Shown: positions 42,930-51,474, counted from the first letter of the stretch. The stretch: DNA of 64,000 nucleotides from CAWEQW01 sp963811365 (GCA_963811365.1 CAWEQW010000015.1:62001-126000), one strand, 5' to 3'. Notes: generated by a model from the letters alone, not told the origin. Program-made: numbers and translations.

Positions 42930-44222
42930 GTGCGCACCTCTACCGGACACCCTCCTGCCGCCGGCGCGCTGGCCGGCGCGCCGATCGCCTCGGGGGAACC
43001 ACAGCCGGTGAGCCGGCACATCGCCTTCCTGGCCTGGACCGCCGAGCCGTCGGGGCCCGCACGCCGCGACCTCGGGCTCGGCACCCACCAGGGCACCGCG
43101 CTCGACGGCGACCTGCTGGTGGCCCGCCGCGACGTCGGGACCCGCTGCTACACCGACCCGCACGCCACCGCACCCGGTCCGGCCCACTACGGCTGGTCGG
43201 CGTGGGTCTCCCCCGAGGTGCGCCCCGGCTTCCGGTTCACCTCCGTCGTGCCGTCCTGGAACGCCGCCACCCCGGCCGGCACCTGGCTCGAGGTCGAGGT
43301 GCGGGTCTCCCGCGAGGGCGTCACCTGGTCGCCCTGGTACACACTGGCGCGCTGGGCGAGCTCGGAGGCGGACATCCACCCCACCTCCGTCGGCGGTCAG
43401 GACGGCGCGGAGGCCACCGTCGCCACGGACGTCCTGGAGGCCGGCGAAGGGGTCAGCTGGGTCGCCTACCAGCTCAGAGTGGCCCTGATGCGGCGGCCCG
43501 GCACCCCGGCGACGGCGTCGGTGCGCCTGGTCGCGGCGGTCGCCGCCGAGCCGGTGCCCGAGCCCGTGGTGGTCTCCCCGCCGGACGCCGCCCGGGGCGT
43601 CGAGGTGCCCGTGCCGGCGTACTCCCAGCTCGTGCACCGCGGGGAGTACCCACAGTGGGACAGCGGCGGCGAGTCGTGGTGCTCGCCCACGTCCACCTCG
43701 ATGGTGCTGGGCCGGTGGGACCGTTGGCCGCTGCCCGAGGAGTACGCCTGGGTCGACGCCGGCATCGCCGACCCGTTCGTCGACCACGCCGCGCGGAGCG
43801 TCTTCGACCACGAGTTCCAGGGCGCCGGGAACTGGGCGTTCAACACCGCCTACGCGGCCCGCTACGACACGGCCGCCTTCGTGACCCGGCTGCGTGACCT
43901 GCGCGAGGCCGAGCGGTTCCTGGCGGCCGGGATCCCGCTCGTCGCGACCGTCTCGTTCACCCGGGAGGAGCTCGCCGGCTCCGGGTACGACACCGAGGGC
44001 CATCTGATCACGATCGTCGGCTTCGACGACGCCGGCGACGTGATCTGCAACGACCCGGCCTCGCACGGGGTGCCGGGCAACCACGAGGTGCGCACCGTCT
44101 ACGACCGCGGGCAGTTCGAGCGGCTCTGGCTCTCCCGCGGCGGCGGCGTGGTGTACGTCGTGCACCCGCCCGGCGTACCCCTCCCGGAGCTGCCCGCGGA
44201 CGCCGAGGAGCCGAACTGGTGA
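42930..44222 (+). CDS. C39-like (papain-fold) peptidase
   Basis: 430 residues. An N-terminal beta-rich domain with WSAWVSPEVRPGFRFTSVVP and a C-terminal Peptidase_C39_2 domain: SWCSPTSTSMVLGRW (catalytic Cys), GHLITIVGFDDAG (catalytic His) and CNDPASHGVPGN (Asn/Asp). No signal peptide is visible at this start. TATCGT (42918-42923) six bases before GTG 42930 supports a leaderless start. Possibly acts on peptidoglycan or secreted peptides, but its location is unclear. Confidence 0.82.
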   Translation: MRTSTGHPPAAGALAGAPIASGEPQPVSRHIAFLAWTAEPSGPARRDLGLGTHQGTALDGDLLVARRDVGTRCYTDPHATAPGPAHYGWSAWVSPEVRPGFRFTSVVPSWNAATPAGTWLEVEVRVSREGVTWSPWYTLARWASSEADIHPTSVGGQDGAEATVATDVLEAGEGVSWVAYQLRVALMRRPGTPATASVRLVAAVAAEPVPEPVVVSPPDAARGVEVPVPAYSQLVHRGEYPQWDSGGESWCSPTSTSMVLGRWDRWPLPEEYAWVDAGIADPFVDHAARSVFDHEFQGAGNWAFNTAYAARYDTAAFVTRLRDLREAERFLAAGIPLVATVSFTREELAGSGYDTEGHLITIVGFDDAGDVICNDPASHGVPGNHEVRTVYDRGQFERLWLSRGGGVVYVVHPPGVPLPELPADAEEPNW

Positions 44223-44226
44223 GCGC

Positions 44227-45738
44227 TCACCCGGCGTCGAAGCGCACGGTGTCCCAGCCGGTCGCCCCGTCGGGGACCACGTCGTGGCGCACCGCCGTCT
44301 GCGTGTAGCCGGACCTGTCCGTGGCCCGCACGACGAGGGTGTGGTGGCCGCTCGCCACCTGCACGGTCCCGGCCCACTGGACCCAGGTGTCGTCGCTCGG
44401 CACCTGGCCGAGCTCCGCGCGCTGCCAGGGGCCTCCGTCCACCTGGTACTCCACCCGGGAGATCCCGGTGTGCTGGGCCCAGGCGGAGCCACCCACGCGG
44501 ACGCTGCCGGCCTTGACCCGGCCGCCCTGGCCCGGGACGTCGATCCGGGACTCCGTCTTCACGGGGCCGCGCTCGGACCAGCCGCGCCCGGTCCAGTACG
44601 CCGTGAACCGGTCGAAGCTGGTGACCTCGAGGTCGACGACCCACTTGCAGGCGGACACGTAGCCGTAGAGCCCGGGCACGATCGTGCGCACCGGGAAGCC
44701 GTGCTCGACCGGGAGCGGCTGTCCGTTCATCGCGACCGCCAGCATCGCGTTGCGCCCGTCGGTCAGCGCCGACAACGGGGTCCCGCAGGTCCAGCCGTCC
44801 TTCGACGTCTGCTTCACCGCGTCGGCGCCCTGCTGCACGCCGGCCTCTGCCAGCAGGTCGGCGAGCAGCACACCGCTCCACCAGGCGTTGCCGATCAGGT
44901 CGCCGCCCACCGGGTTGGACACGCAGCAGATCGTCACCCAGTCCTCGGTGACCTTCCGAGCGAGCAGGTCGGTGTAGCTCAGCCGGATCTCCCGGTCGAC
45001 CATGCCGTGGATCCGCAGCGACCAGTCCGCGGGCAGCACGGAGGGCACCACGAGGGCGGTGTCGATCCGGTAGAACGGCCCGTTCGGGACCCGCCACGAC
45101 GGCACGCCCGGGACCCCCACGTCCGCGCCGGCGGGCACCTGTCCGGACGTGACCGGCAGGCGCAGCTGCCGACGGGCCGTCAGCAGCGAGCGCTGGGTCC
45201 GCCCGGCGAGCCGGCCGCCCGCGGCCACCACGACCGCGAGGCCGACGACGATCCCGGAGCGCATCAGGAACCGTCGCCGGTCGCCGTCGGCCGGACGTCC
45301 CTCCCCCTCCGGAAGGACGTCGAGCAGCACCGCGAGCACCACCAGCCAGGTGGCGGTGCCGGCCGCGACCGGCAGCAGGCTGGACGGGGTGAAGCCCGGC
45401 CGGCTCATGCCCGCCAGCAGGGCGACCACCCCCATCGCGACGAAGACCGTGTTCGCCGCGGCCCTGCTCCTGCGCGACAGGATGCCGGCCACCGTCGACA
45501 GCGCCAGCAGGCCGACGCTCACCCCGGTGACGAGCAGCGGCTTGTCGTGGCGGCCCACCAGCCCGATCAGCGACTCGGCCACCGATCCGGGGGTCCGGGC
45601 GATCACCACCTCGGCCACGGACTGCACGGGATCCGCCCGGGCGTGCAGCAGCGACGTCACGGCGTAGCTGACCGCCAGGCCGGACAGGCCGGTGACCAGG
45701 CCTGCGAGCGCACGGTTCCGACGCGAAGCGGGGCTCAC
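44227..45738 (-). CDS. membrane-anchored sulfite-oxidase-family molybdopterin oxidoreductase
   Basis: 503 residues. The first 170 residues contain about four hydrophobic segments; the rest is an oxidoreductase molybdopterin-binding domain. TICCVSNPVGGDLIGNAWWSG holds the cysteine that ligates molybdenum, and YGYVSACKWVVDLEVT is a typical MoCo-site segment. The C-terminal 100 residues form the immunoglobulin-like Mo-co dimerisation domain. An electron-transfer role at the membrane is likely; substrate unknown. GTG 45738 was chosen as the first in-frame start after an upstream stop. Convergent with the C39 gene. Confidence 0.86.
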   Translation of the reverse strand: MSPASRRNRALAGLVTGLSGLAVSYAVTSLLHARADPVQSVAEVVIARTPGSVAESLIGLVGRHDKPLLVTGVSVGLLALSTVAGILSRRSRAAANTVFVAMGVVALLAGMSRPGFTPSSLLPVAAGTATWLVVLAVLLDVLPEGEGRPADGDRRRFLMRSGIVVGLAVVVAAGGRLAGRTQRSLLTARRQLRLPVTSGQVPAGADVGVPGVPSWRVPNGPFYRIDTALVVPSVLPADWSLRIHGMVDREIRLSYTDLLARKVTEDWVTICCVSNPVGGDLIGNAWWSGVLLADLLAEAGVQQGADAVKQTSKDGWTCGTPLSALTDGRNAMLAVAMNGQPLPVEHGFPVRTIVPGLYGYVSACKWVVDLEVTSFDRFTAYWTGRGWSERGPVKTESRIDVPGQGGRVKAGSVRVGGSAWAQHTGISRVEYQVDGGPWQRAELGQVPSDDTWVQWAGTVQVASGHHTLVVRATDRSGYTQTAVRHDVVPDGATGWDTVRFDAG

Positions 45739-45825
45739 ACCCCCATGTTCGCGCACCGGAGCCGGTCGGACGGGTCTGCGACGCGAACGAGGCACCGCGC
45801 GGCGGGGTACGGCATGATGCGGCGG

Positions 45826-46320
45826 GTGACCACCGCCCCCCTGCCCCGCGTCGGCGTCGGCACCGACGTGCACCGGCTCGCCGACGGCGTCCCCCTGCAC
45901 GTCGCCGGACTGGCCTGGCCCGAGGAGCCGCGCGGTCTGGTCGGCCACTCCGACGGGGACGTCGTCGCACACGCCGCCTGCGACGCGCTGCTCGCGGCCA
46001 GCGGTCTCGGGGACCTGGGGAGCAACTTCGGCACCGCGGAGCCCGCCTGGGCCGGCGCGGCCGGGACCGCGCTGCTCGGCGAGACGGCCCGCCGGGTGCG
46101 CGCGGCCGGCTTCGCGATCGGCAACGTGGCCGTGCAGCTGGTGGGCGACCGGCCGCGGGTCGGCGGCCGCCGCGAGGAGGCCGAGCGGGTGCTGTCCGAG
46201 GCGGCCGGAGCCCCGGTGACGCTGAGCGCCACCACGACGGACGGTCTCGGGCTCACCGGCCGCGGCGAGGGCCTGGCCGCGGTCGCGACCGCGCTCGTCG
46301 TACCGGCGCCGGACCACTGA
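45826..46320 (+). CDS. ispF: 2-C-methyl-D-erythritol 2,4-cyclodiphosphate synthase
   Basis: 164 residues, MEP-pathway enzyme for isoprenoid precursors. GVGTDVHRLADG supplies the metal-binding Asp/His, GLVGHSDGDVVAHAACDALL the active site, and DLGSNFGTAEPAWAGA plus ATTTDGLGLTGRGEGLAA the rest. The GTG start at 45826 is preceded by CATGAT with a seven-base gap; ATG 45817 is an alternative. Confidence 0.95.
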   Translation: MTTAPLPRVGVGTDVHRLADGVPLHVAGLAWPEEPRGLVGHSDGDVVAHAACDALLAASGLGDLGSNFGTAEPAWAGAAGTALLGETARRVRAAGFAIGNVAVQLVGDRPRVGGRREEAERVLSEAAGAPVTLSATTTDGLGLTGRGEGLAAVATALVVPAPDH

Positions 46321-46330
46321 CCCGGCAGCA

Positions 46331-46684
46331 TCACCCGGGCCTGCGCGGCCCCACCTGCACCACCCCCGCGACGACCCGCACCCGGTAGACCGCCACCGTG
46401 ACCGCCGGGTCGTCGAGGCACTGGCCGGTGCGGAGGTCGAAGGCCTGCCGGTGCTGCGGCGACCCGACGAACGGCGCACCGCCGCGAGTGCCGACGATGC
46501 CCCGGGCCAGCACCCCGCCCCTGGAGAACGGGTCCTGGTTCGCGATCGCGTGTACGGCGTCGTGGGTGCGGAAGATCGCCACCGCGTGCCCGTTCACCAG
46601 CGCGGCCACGCCCCGGTCGACCTCGAGGTCGTCGAGCCTGCAGACCGGCGCCCACAGCTCGCGCCCGACGACCGAAGGGTCCAT
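46331..46684 (-). CDS. nirD: NirD-type Rieske-like nitrite reductase small subunit
   Basis: 117 residues. LWAPVCRLDDLEVDRGVAAL, VHAIANQDPFSRGGVLARG, and SPQHRQAFDLRTGQCLDDPA match NirD, which has the Rieske fold without its cluster ligands. NirD partners the large subunit NirB in assimilatory nitrite reduction, but no nirB is in this window, so it is an orphan here. ATG 46684. It lies between ispF and ispD, convergent with ispF. Confidence 0.88.
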   Translation of the reverse strand: MDPSVVGRELWAPVCRLDDLEVDRGVAALVNGHAVAIFRTHDAVHAIANQDPFSRGGVLARGIVGTRGGAPFVGSPQHRQAFDLRTGQCLDDPAVTVAVYRVRVVAGVVQVGPRRPG

Positions 46685-46868
46685 CGCGGTGCTCCTGCCG
46701 CTCGCTCGTACGATGCTCCTGCCCGGACGGTAGGGCCTGCATGTTGTGCGGACGTTTCGCCGTGTTTCGTGCAGGAGAACGCTGCCGGTTCCCACCCCGG
46801 GTGTCCGGCCCGGGCCCGCTCGGGTGTCCGGCCCGGGTCCGCTCGAGGGCCGGCGCTAGGCTCGGCCG

Positions 46869-47594
46869 GTGACCGAGCCGCCCGAGCAGCCGCGCGCCGC
46901 GGTGGTGCTGCTCGCGGCCGGTGAGGGCCGGCGGGTCGGCCACCCCACCAACAAGGTGCTGCTGCCGCTCGCCGGGCGCCCGGTGTTCGCCTGGTCGCTC
47001 GGGGTCGCGCTGTCGCTGCCGGAGGTGGCGCGGGTCGTGGTGGTGGTCCGCGACGGCGAGCAGGACGCGGTGGCCGCGGCACTGCCCGCCGAGCTGGGCT
47101 CCGCCTCGGCCGACGGACCGGTCGAGGTGGTGCCGGGCGGCCGCACGCGGCATGCCTCGGAGTGGCGCGCGATCGAGGTCCTCGCACCGGCCGTCGAGTC
47201 GGGGGACCTCGACGTCGTGGCGATCCACGACGCGGCCCGCCCGCTGGCCGACGCCGGGGTGTTCCGCGCCGTACTGGCGGCCGCACGGCGGCACGGCGGC
47301 GCGATCCCGGTGCGCGAGCAGGCCGGCCTCGTGCCCGCCGACCCGGCCGGTCCGCGGCTCCCCTCGCGGGTGGTCGCGGTGCAGACGCCGCAGGCGTTCC
47401 GCGCCGGGCCGTTGCTGGAGGCCTACCGGCGTGCCGACGCCGAGGGGTTCGTCGGCACGGACACCGCGAGCTGCGTCGAGCGGTACACCGGCGTGGAGGT
47501 GCACTGCGTGCCCGGCGGGGCGGCCAACGTCAAGATCACCTTCCCCGAGGACCTGCGGCTCGCGGAGTGCCTGCTGGCCCGGCGGGGCGGCTGA
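46869..47594 (+). CDS. ispD: 2-C-methyl-D-erythritol 4-phosphate cytidylyltransferase
   Basis: 241 residues. CTP-binding glycine-rich motif VLLAAGEGRRVGHPTNKVLL with its Arg/Lys pair, then IHDAARPLADAGVF, AVQTPQAFRAGPLLEAY and a TDTASCVERYTG substrate loop. Third enzyme of the MEP pathway. TAGGCT (46857-46862) six bases before GTG 46869 suggests a leaderless mRNA. Its 3' end runs into a GC-rich tandem repeat shared with a convergent IspD-like gene. Confidence 0.95.
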   Translation: MTEPPEQPRAAVVLLAAGEGRRVGHPTNKVLLPLAGRPVFAWSLGVALSLPEVARVVVVVRDGEQDAVAAALPAELGSASADGPVEVVPGGRTRHASEWRAIEVLAPAVESGDLDVVAIHDAARPLADAGVFRAVLAAARRHGGAIPVREQAGLVPADPAGPRLPSRVVAVQTPQAFRAGPLLEAYRRADAEGFVGTDTASCVERYTGVEVHCVPGGAANVKITFPEDLRLAECLLARRGG

Positions 47595-47742
47595 CCGGCT
47601 CGACCGGCCGGGCCGGCTCAACCGACCGGCCGGGCCGGCTCAACCGGCCGACCGGCCGGGCCGGCTCAACCGACCGACCGGGCCGGCTCAACCGACCGGC
47701 CGGGCCGGCTCAACCGGCCGACCGGCCGGGCCGGCTCAGCCG
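47594..47742. repeat. tandem repeat of alternating 22- and 26-bp units
   Basis: GGCCGGCTCA recurs at 47611, 47633, 47659, 47681, 47703 and 47729, spaced 22, 26, 22, 22 and 26 bp, each unit built from ACCGGCCGG-type blocks. It begins at the ispD stop and extends into the last codons of the convergent IspD-like gene. Extremely GC-rich and prone to slippage. Confidence 0.9.
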
Positions 47743-48372
47743 AGCGGCCTCGGCCAGGCAGCCGAGCAACATGACGGCGGAGGCGTCCTCGACCCGACGG
47801 CCGAGTGCGGGCGCCTCGCGCAACCGCACCGGGCCCCGCTCGCGGAGCCAGCCGACCAGCGCCGCGACGTCGGACGTCGGCGGGTGCTCGCCGGGGCCGG
47901 TGGCCAGCACCACCGGCGACGTCGCCACGACCACCTGCTCGCGGTCCACGGTGTCCAGGATCCGGTCCGCGACCACGGTCTTGAGGGTGTCGGTGACCGG
48001 CCGGACGGCGACGATCGCACCGTCGGTCTCCATACCGCCGGTCTCCGTCTCGGCCTCGCGCAGCATCTGCTCCAGGAACCGGGCGGGCACCATCGGGCAG
48101 AGCGGGTCGTGCAGCAGCACCGTCCGGAGCCCACCCGCGGGCCACCACCGCGCGGCCGGCACGAGCTCGAGCGGCAGCCGGCGAACAGCCCGCAGCGCGT
48201 CGGCGAGCTGCGGCCCCGGGTCGGCGGGCGTGGTCACCACGACCTCGTCCACGCCGTCGGTGCCGAGCACCGCCCGGACCGCGTGCACGACCAACGGCTC
48301 GCCGAGCAGGTCGAGAAGCGGGAGTGCGCCGCGACCCTCGAGCGGCACCACGCCGGTCACCGTGCGGGACAT
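47710..48372 (-). CDS. IspD-like paralogue, probably not a true IspD
   Basis: 220 residues with a nucleotidyltransferase-like fold: EVVVTTPADPGPQLADAL, LLHDPLCPMVPARFLEQML and RPVTDTLKTVVADRILDTVDRE. But the N-terminal glycine-rich CTP motif with its Arg and Lys (present in the ispD next door) is replaced by GVVPLEGRGALPLL, so catalysis is doubtful. Such IspD-like partners of CarD are seen in other actinobacteria (from memory). The last residues (RLSRPGRSAG) are encoded by the tandem repeat. Downstream of carD, separated by a terminator. Confidence 0.72.
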   Translation of the reverse strand: MSRTVTGVVPLEGRGALPLLDLLGEPLVVHAVRAVLGTDGVDEVVVTTPADPGPQLADALRAVRRLPLELVPAARWWPAGGLRTVLLHDPLCPMVPARFLEQMLREAETETGGMETDGAIVAVRPVTDTLKTVVADRILDTVDREQVVVATSPVVLATGPGEHPPTSDVAALVGWLRERGPVRLREAPALGRRVEDASAVMLLGCLAEAARLSRPGRSAG

Positions 48373-48392
48373 CGACCCTCCCAGACGTGCGA

Positions 48393-48420
48393 CGGCCCCC
48401 GGACCGACGTCCGGGGGCCG
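48393..48420 (-). terminator. hairpin terminator after carD
   Basis: Perfect 12-bp stem CGGCCCCCGGAC / GTCCGGGGGCCG around a CGAC loop, 15 bp downstream of the carD stop codon. No T-run follows, as is common in high-GC actinobacteria. Confidence 0.8.
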
Positions 48421-48435
48421 CTGCGGAGACTCAAC

Positions 48436-48921
48436 TCAGGAAGCGAGGACCTCGTCGAGGAGCGCCTCGGCCTTGTCCTCGTTGGTGTGCTCGGCCAGCG
48501 CCAGCTCGGAGACCAGGATCTGCCGCGCCTTGGCGAGCATCCGCTTCTCACCCGCCGACAGCCCGCGGTCACGCTCCCGGCGCCACAGGTCGCGGACCAC
48601 CTCCGCCACCTTCATGACGTCGCCGCTGTGCAGCTTCTCGAGGTTCGCCTTGTACCGACGCGACCAGTTGGTCGGCTCCTCGGTGTGTGCGGCGCGGAGC
48701 ACGTCGAAGACCTTGTCGAGGCCCTCCTTGTCGACGACATCCCTGACGCCGACGAGATCGAGGTTGCACGCCGGGACCCGCACCACGAGGTCCTGCTGGG
48801 CGACGATGCGAAGAACGAGATACTTCTTGTCTTCGCCCTTGATCTTCCGGGTCTCGATGTCCTCGATGACTGCCGCACCGTGATTTGGGTAAACAACCGT
48901 TTCGCCGACGGTAAAGGTCAT
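48436..48921 (-). CDS. carD: CarD-type RNA polymerase-binding transcription factor
   Basis: 161 residues. N-terminal RNAP-interacting Tudor-like domain FTVGETVVYPNHGAAVIEDI and C-terminal DNA-binding domain with NWSRRYKANLEKLHSGD, whose Trp pries at the -10 region in mycobacterial CarD. It stabilises open complexes, especially at rRNA promoters. A -10-like TAGACT lies at 48954-48949. Followed by a strong hairpin. Confidence 0.96.
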   Translation of the reverse strand: MTFTVGETVVYPNHGAAVIEDIETRKIKGEDKKYLVLRIVAQQDLVVRVPACNLDLVGVRDVVDKEGLDKVFDVLRAAHTEEPTNWSRRYKANLEKLHSGDVMKVAEVVRDLWRRERDRGLSAGEKRMLAKARQILVSELALAEHTNEDKAEALLDEVLAS

Positions 48922-49152
48922 GTGTCAAGTACCCCTTCCTAGGTGACCAGTCTAACACGGGATCCGCCCGAAGCCCCAGACGTTCTCGCAGGTCAGAGGC
49001 CATTTTGGGGCTTGACAACTCCCCGATCCATATGCCTGTCGGCGTCCCGGACTCAGGCTGCGTTAAGGAAAACGCAAGGTCAGACAGGGGTTTCGGGGAC
49101 TGCTCGGCAACCGGCCCGCGACCTCCCGTCGCGCTGACGGATACTGCTCGCC
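48922..49152. other. 231-bp divergent intergenic region (carD / ubiA)
   Basis: No gene seen. Contains carD's -10 (TAGACT, 48954-48949) and AGGAAGGGG ribosome-binding site, TTGACA at 49012-49017 without a convincing -10, a small TGCGTT/AACGCA hairpin near 49060-49075, and GATACT (49140-49145) seven bases before the prenyltransferase start. Confidence 0.5.
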
Positions 49153-49869
49153 ATGACGTCCCGCCGCCGTCCGGGCACCCTCGTCGCGCTGGTGCTCGCC
49201 TGCCACCCGCTGCCGACGGTCGCGATGACGGTCGCGCTCGCCGTGGCGGCGGCGCTCAGCGGCCGGCCGCCCCTGCAGTGCGGGCTCGTCGCCGTGACGG
49301 TCCTGTCGGGCCAGCTGACCGTCGGCTGGATCAACGACGTGCTCGACGCCGACGGCGACCGTCAGGTGCGGCGCACGGACAAGCCCGTCGCGCAGGGCGT
49401 GCTCGAGCCCGGCACCGTCGTCGTCGCGACGGCCGTCGCCACCCTGGTGTGCGTCCCGCTGTCGATCGCCAACGGCACCGCGGCCGGCATCGCGCACCTG
49501 CTCGCCGTCGCCAGCGCCTGGACCTACGACTTCTGGTTCAAGCGGACGGTGCTCTCCTGGCTGCCGTACGCCGTGAGCTTCGGTCTGCTGCCGGCGTTCC
49601 TGTCCTACGGCGGGATCGGCACGGGGATGCACGGCGCACCGCCCACCGTCGCGATGACCGTGGCCGCGGCGTTCCTCGGCATCGGCATCCACGTGCTCAA
49701 CGTGGTGCCGGACCTCGCCGAGGACGACGAGACCGGCGTACGCCATCTGCCTCTGCGCGTCGCCCTGCGCATCGGCGCCCCCGCGCTGCGCCGCATCGGG
49801 CTCGTCTGGACGGCGCTCTCGATGGCCGGGCTCGTCGTCGCTGCCCTGACGGTCGGCCTCCGGCGGTAG
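49153..49869 (+). CDS. UbiA family prenyltransferase
   Basis: 238-residue membrane protein with about seven to eight helices. The prenyl-diphosphate/Mg motif is TVGWINDVLDADGDRQVRR and the second conserved loop is AWTYDFWFKRTVLSW; a later acidic stretch is VVPDLAEDDETG. These enzymes attach isoprenoid chains to aromatic acceptors. The acceptor is unknown: menaquinone MenA or a secondary lipid are possible. GATACT seven bases upstream suggests a leaderless start. Confidence 0.85.
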   Translation: MTSRRRPGTLVALVLACHPLPTVAMTVALAVAAALSGRPPLQCGLVAVTVLSGQLTVGWINDVLDADGDRQVRRTDKPVAQGVLEPGTVVVATAVATLVCVPLSIANGTAAGIAHLLAVASAWTYDFWFKRTVLSWLPYAVSFGLLPAFLSYGGIGTGMHGAPPTVAMTVAAAFLGIGIHVLNVVPDLAEDDETGVRHLPLRVALRIGAPALRRIGLVWTALSMAGLVVAALTVGLRR

Positions 49870-49931
49870 TCGCTAGAGTTGTCCCGACTCGCCCCTTGGC
49901 TGCGCGTCCGGCGTGGCGCATCGGAAGGAAC

Positions 49932-50537
49932 GTGAAGGCCGTGAACGTGACCGTTCGCCGAGGCATGGCCGCCGCCGTCGTCGTGCTCGCCGCACCCACG
50001 ATGGCCGGGTGCGGGGTCAACTTCAGCGCCCAGACCGACCAGCCGTACAACCCCGCCGTGGGCGTGTACGTGCGCACCAGGCAGGTCGACGTGCTCAACG
50101 TCCTCATCGTGAGCGGGCGCAACGGCAGCGGCACGGTCGTGGCCACGCTGGTGAACAACAACCAGCGCAAGCCGGACAAGCTGCTCTCGGTGTCCGGCGC
50201 CGGCGTCGACCGCACAGCGAAGGTCGACGTCACCGGGCCCACCGTCATCCAGGCCGGCGGGCTGCTGGACCTCGCCGACTACGCGGGCATCTCCATCCGC
50301 AGCAGGCACGTCCGGCCCGGTCTCTTCGTGACGCTGCGGTTCACCTTCGCCAACGCGGGACCGGTCACGGTCGGGGTGCCCGTCGAGCAGAACACCGGCG
50401 CCTACGCGAACGTCGCGGTGCCCGGCCCGTCGAGCAGCGAATCGCCCAGCCCGTCCAGCAGCCCGTCCAGCAGCCCGTCGAGCAGCCCGTCGAGCAGCCT
50501 CAGCAGGAGCCCGAGCGGCCTGCAGTCCGCGGGCTGA
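49932..50537 (+). CDS. predicted lipoprotein with Ser/Pro-rich repetitive tail
   Basis: 201 residues. Signal peptide with lipobox TMAGC (Cys near residue 24), a beta-rich domain with VDVLNVLIVSGRNGSGTVVA and LADYAGISIRSRHVRPGLFV, and a low-complexity tail of four SSSPS-type repeats ending in a glycine. Reminiscent of periplasmic copper-chaperone-like folds but lacking the expected Met/His pattern. GTG 49932 has GGAAGG close upstream; in-frame GTG 49941 and 49947 are alternatives. Located just upstream of gpm. Confidence 0.7.
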   Translation: MKAVNVTVRRGMAAAVVVLAAPTMAGCGVNFSAQTDQPYNPAVGVYVRTRQVDVLNVLIVSGRNGSGTVVATLVNNNQRKPDKLLSVSGAGVDRTAKVDVTGPTVIQAGGLLDLADYAGISIRSRHVRPGLFVTLRFTFANAGPVTVGVPVEQNTGAYANVAVPGPSSSESPSPSSSPSSSPSSSPSSSLSRSPSGLQSAG

Positions 50538-50627
50538 CCCGCCCGCCAGGGCCCGACCCTCTCGGCTCCTGTCCCGCCGTGCCTCTGCGGATGTCGGGCC
50601 ACCGGCCGCGGCCGTTAGGGTTGCCGC

Positions 50628-51386
50628 ATGACCGCTGACGCGCCGTACACCCTGGTCCTGCTCCGCCACGGCGAGAGCGAGTGGAACGCCAGGAACCTGT
50701 TCACCGGCTGGGTCGACGTGGCCCTCAGCGAGAAGGGCCGCGCAGAGGCCTCGCGCGGCGGTGCCCTGGTCGCCGAGTCCGGCTACCTGCCGGAGGTCGT
50801 GCACACCTCGGTGCTCCGCCGGGCGATCACGACCGCGCACCTCGCGCTCGACGCCTGCGACCGGCACTGGATCCCCGTGAGGCGGTCCTGGCGGCTCAAC
50901 GAGCGGCACTACGGCGCCCTCCAGGGCAAGGACAAGAAGGCCACCCTCGAGCAGTACGGCGAGGAGCAGTTCATGCTCTGGCGCCGGTCCTACGACACCC
51001 CGCCGCCACCGATCGCCGACGACGACGAGTTCTCCCAGCACGACGACCCGCGGTACGCGTTCATGCCCGACGAGATCGTCCCGCGCAGCGAGTGCCTGGC
51101 CGACGTCGTGGAGCGGATGCTGCCCTACTGGTACGACGCGATCGTGCCGGACCTGCGTGCCGGCCTGACCGTCTGCGTCGCGGCCCACGGCAACTCGCTG
51201 CGCGCGCTGGTCAAGCACCTCGACGACATGACCGAGGAGGCGGTGGTCGGCCTGAACATCCCCACCGGCATCCCGCTCGTCTACCGGCTCGACGACAACA
51301 TGCGGCCGGTCAGCCGCGGCGGCGAGTACCTCGACCCGGAGGCCGCCGCCGAGGCGATCAAGGCCGTCGCGAACCAGGGTCGCTGA
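50628..51386 (+). CDS. gpmA: 2,3-bisphosphoglycerate-dependent phosphoglycerate mutase
   Basis: 252 residues. LLRHGESEWNARNLFTGW carries the phosphohistidine, RRAITTAHLALDACDRHWI and the second catalytic segment CVAAHGNSLRALVKHL follow. Converts 3- to 2-phosphoglycerate in glycolysis. TAGGGT (50616-50621) six bases before ATG 50628 marks a leaderless start. A long inverted repeat spans its stop codon. Confidence 0.97.
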   Translation: MTADAPYTLVLLRHGESEWNARNLFTGWVDVALSEKGRAEASRGGALVAESGYLPEVVHTSVLRRAITTAHLALDACDRHWIPVRRSWRLNERHYGALQGKDKKATLEQYGEEQFMLWRRSYDTPPPPIADDDEFSQHDDPRYAFMPDEIVPRSECLADVVERMLPYWYDAIVPDLRAGLTVCVAAHGNSLRALVKHLDDMTEEAVVGLNIPTGIPLVYRLDDNMRPVSRGGEYLDPEAAAEAIKAVANQGR

Positions 51387-51474
51387 CCACTCGGACCGGC
51401 ACTCGCCGCCCCGGGACCCGTGGTCCAGGCGGGGAAGGCCACCGAGCGCGGGTCGAGTGCCGGTCGGAGTGGTC
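51385..51474. terminator. 90-bp inverted repeat at the gpm 3' end (bidirectional terminator candidate)
   Basis: GACCACTCGGACCGGCACTC at 51385 onward matches the reverse complement of 51454-51474 over 21 bp with one mismatch. The inner 48 bases contain a smaller GGACC/GGTCC hairpin. It lies between convergent gpm and the mycothiol-dependent enzyme, five bases from the latter's stop. Distinct in sequence from the 94-bp palindromes. Confidence 0.78.

Noticed and set aside
49012..49017. TTGACA as a -35 box for the UbiA gene
   Set aside because: No -10 hexamer at 16-19 bases, and GATACT adjacent to the start codon offers a simpler promoter.
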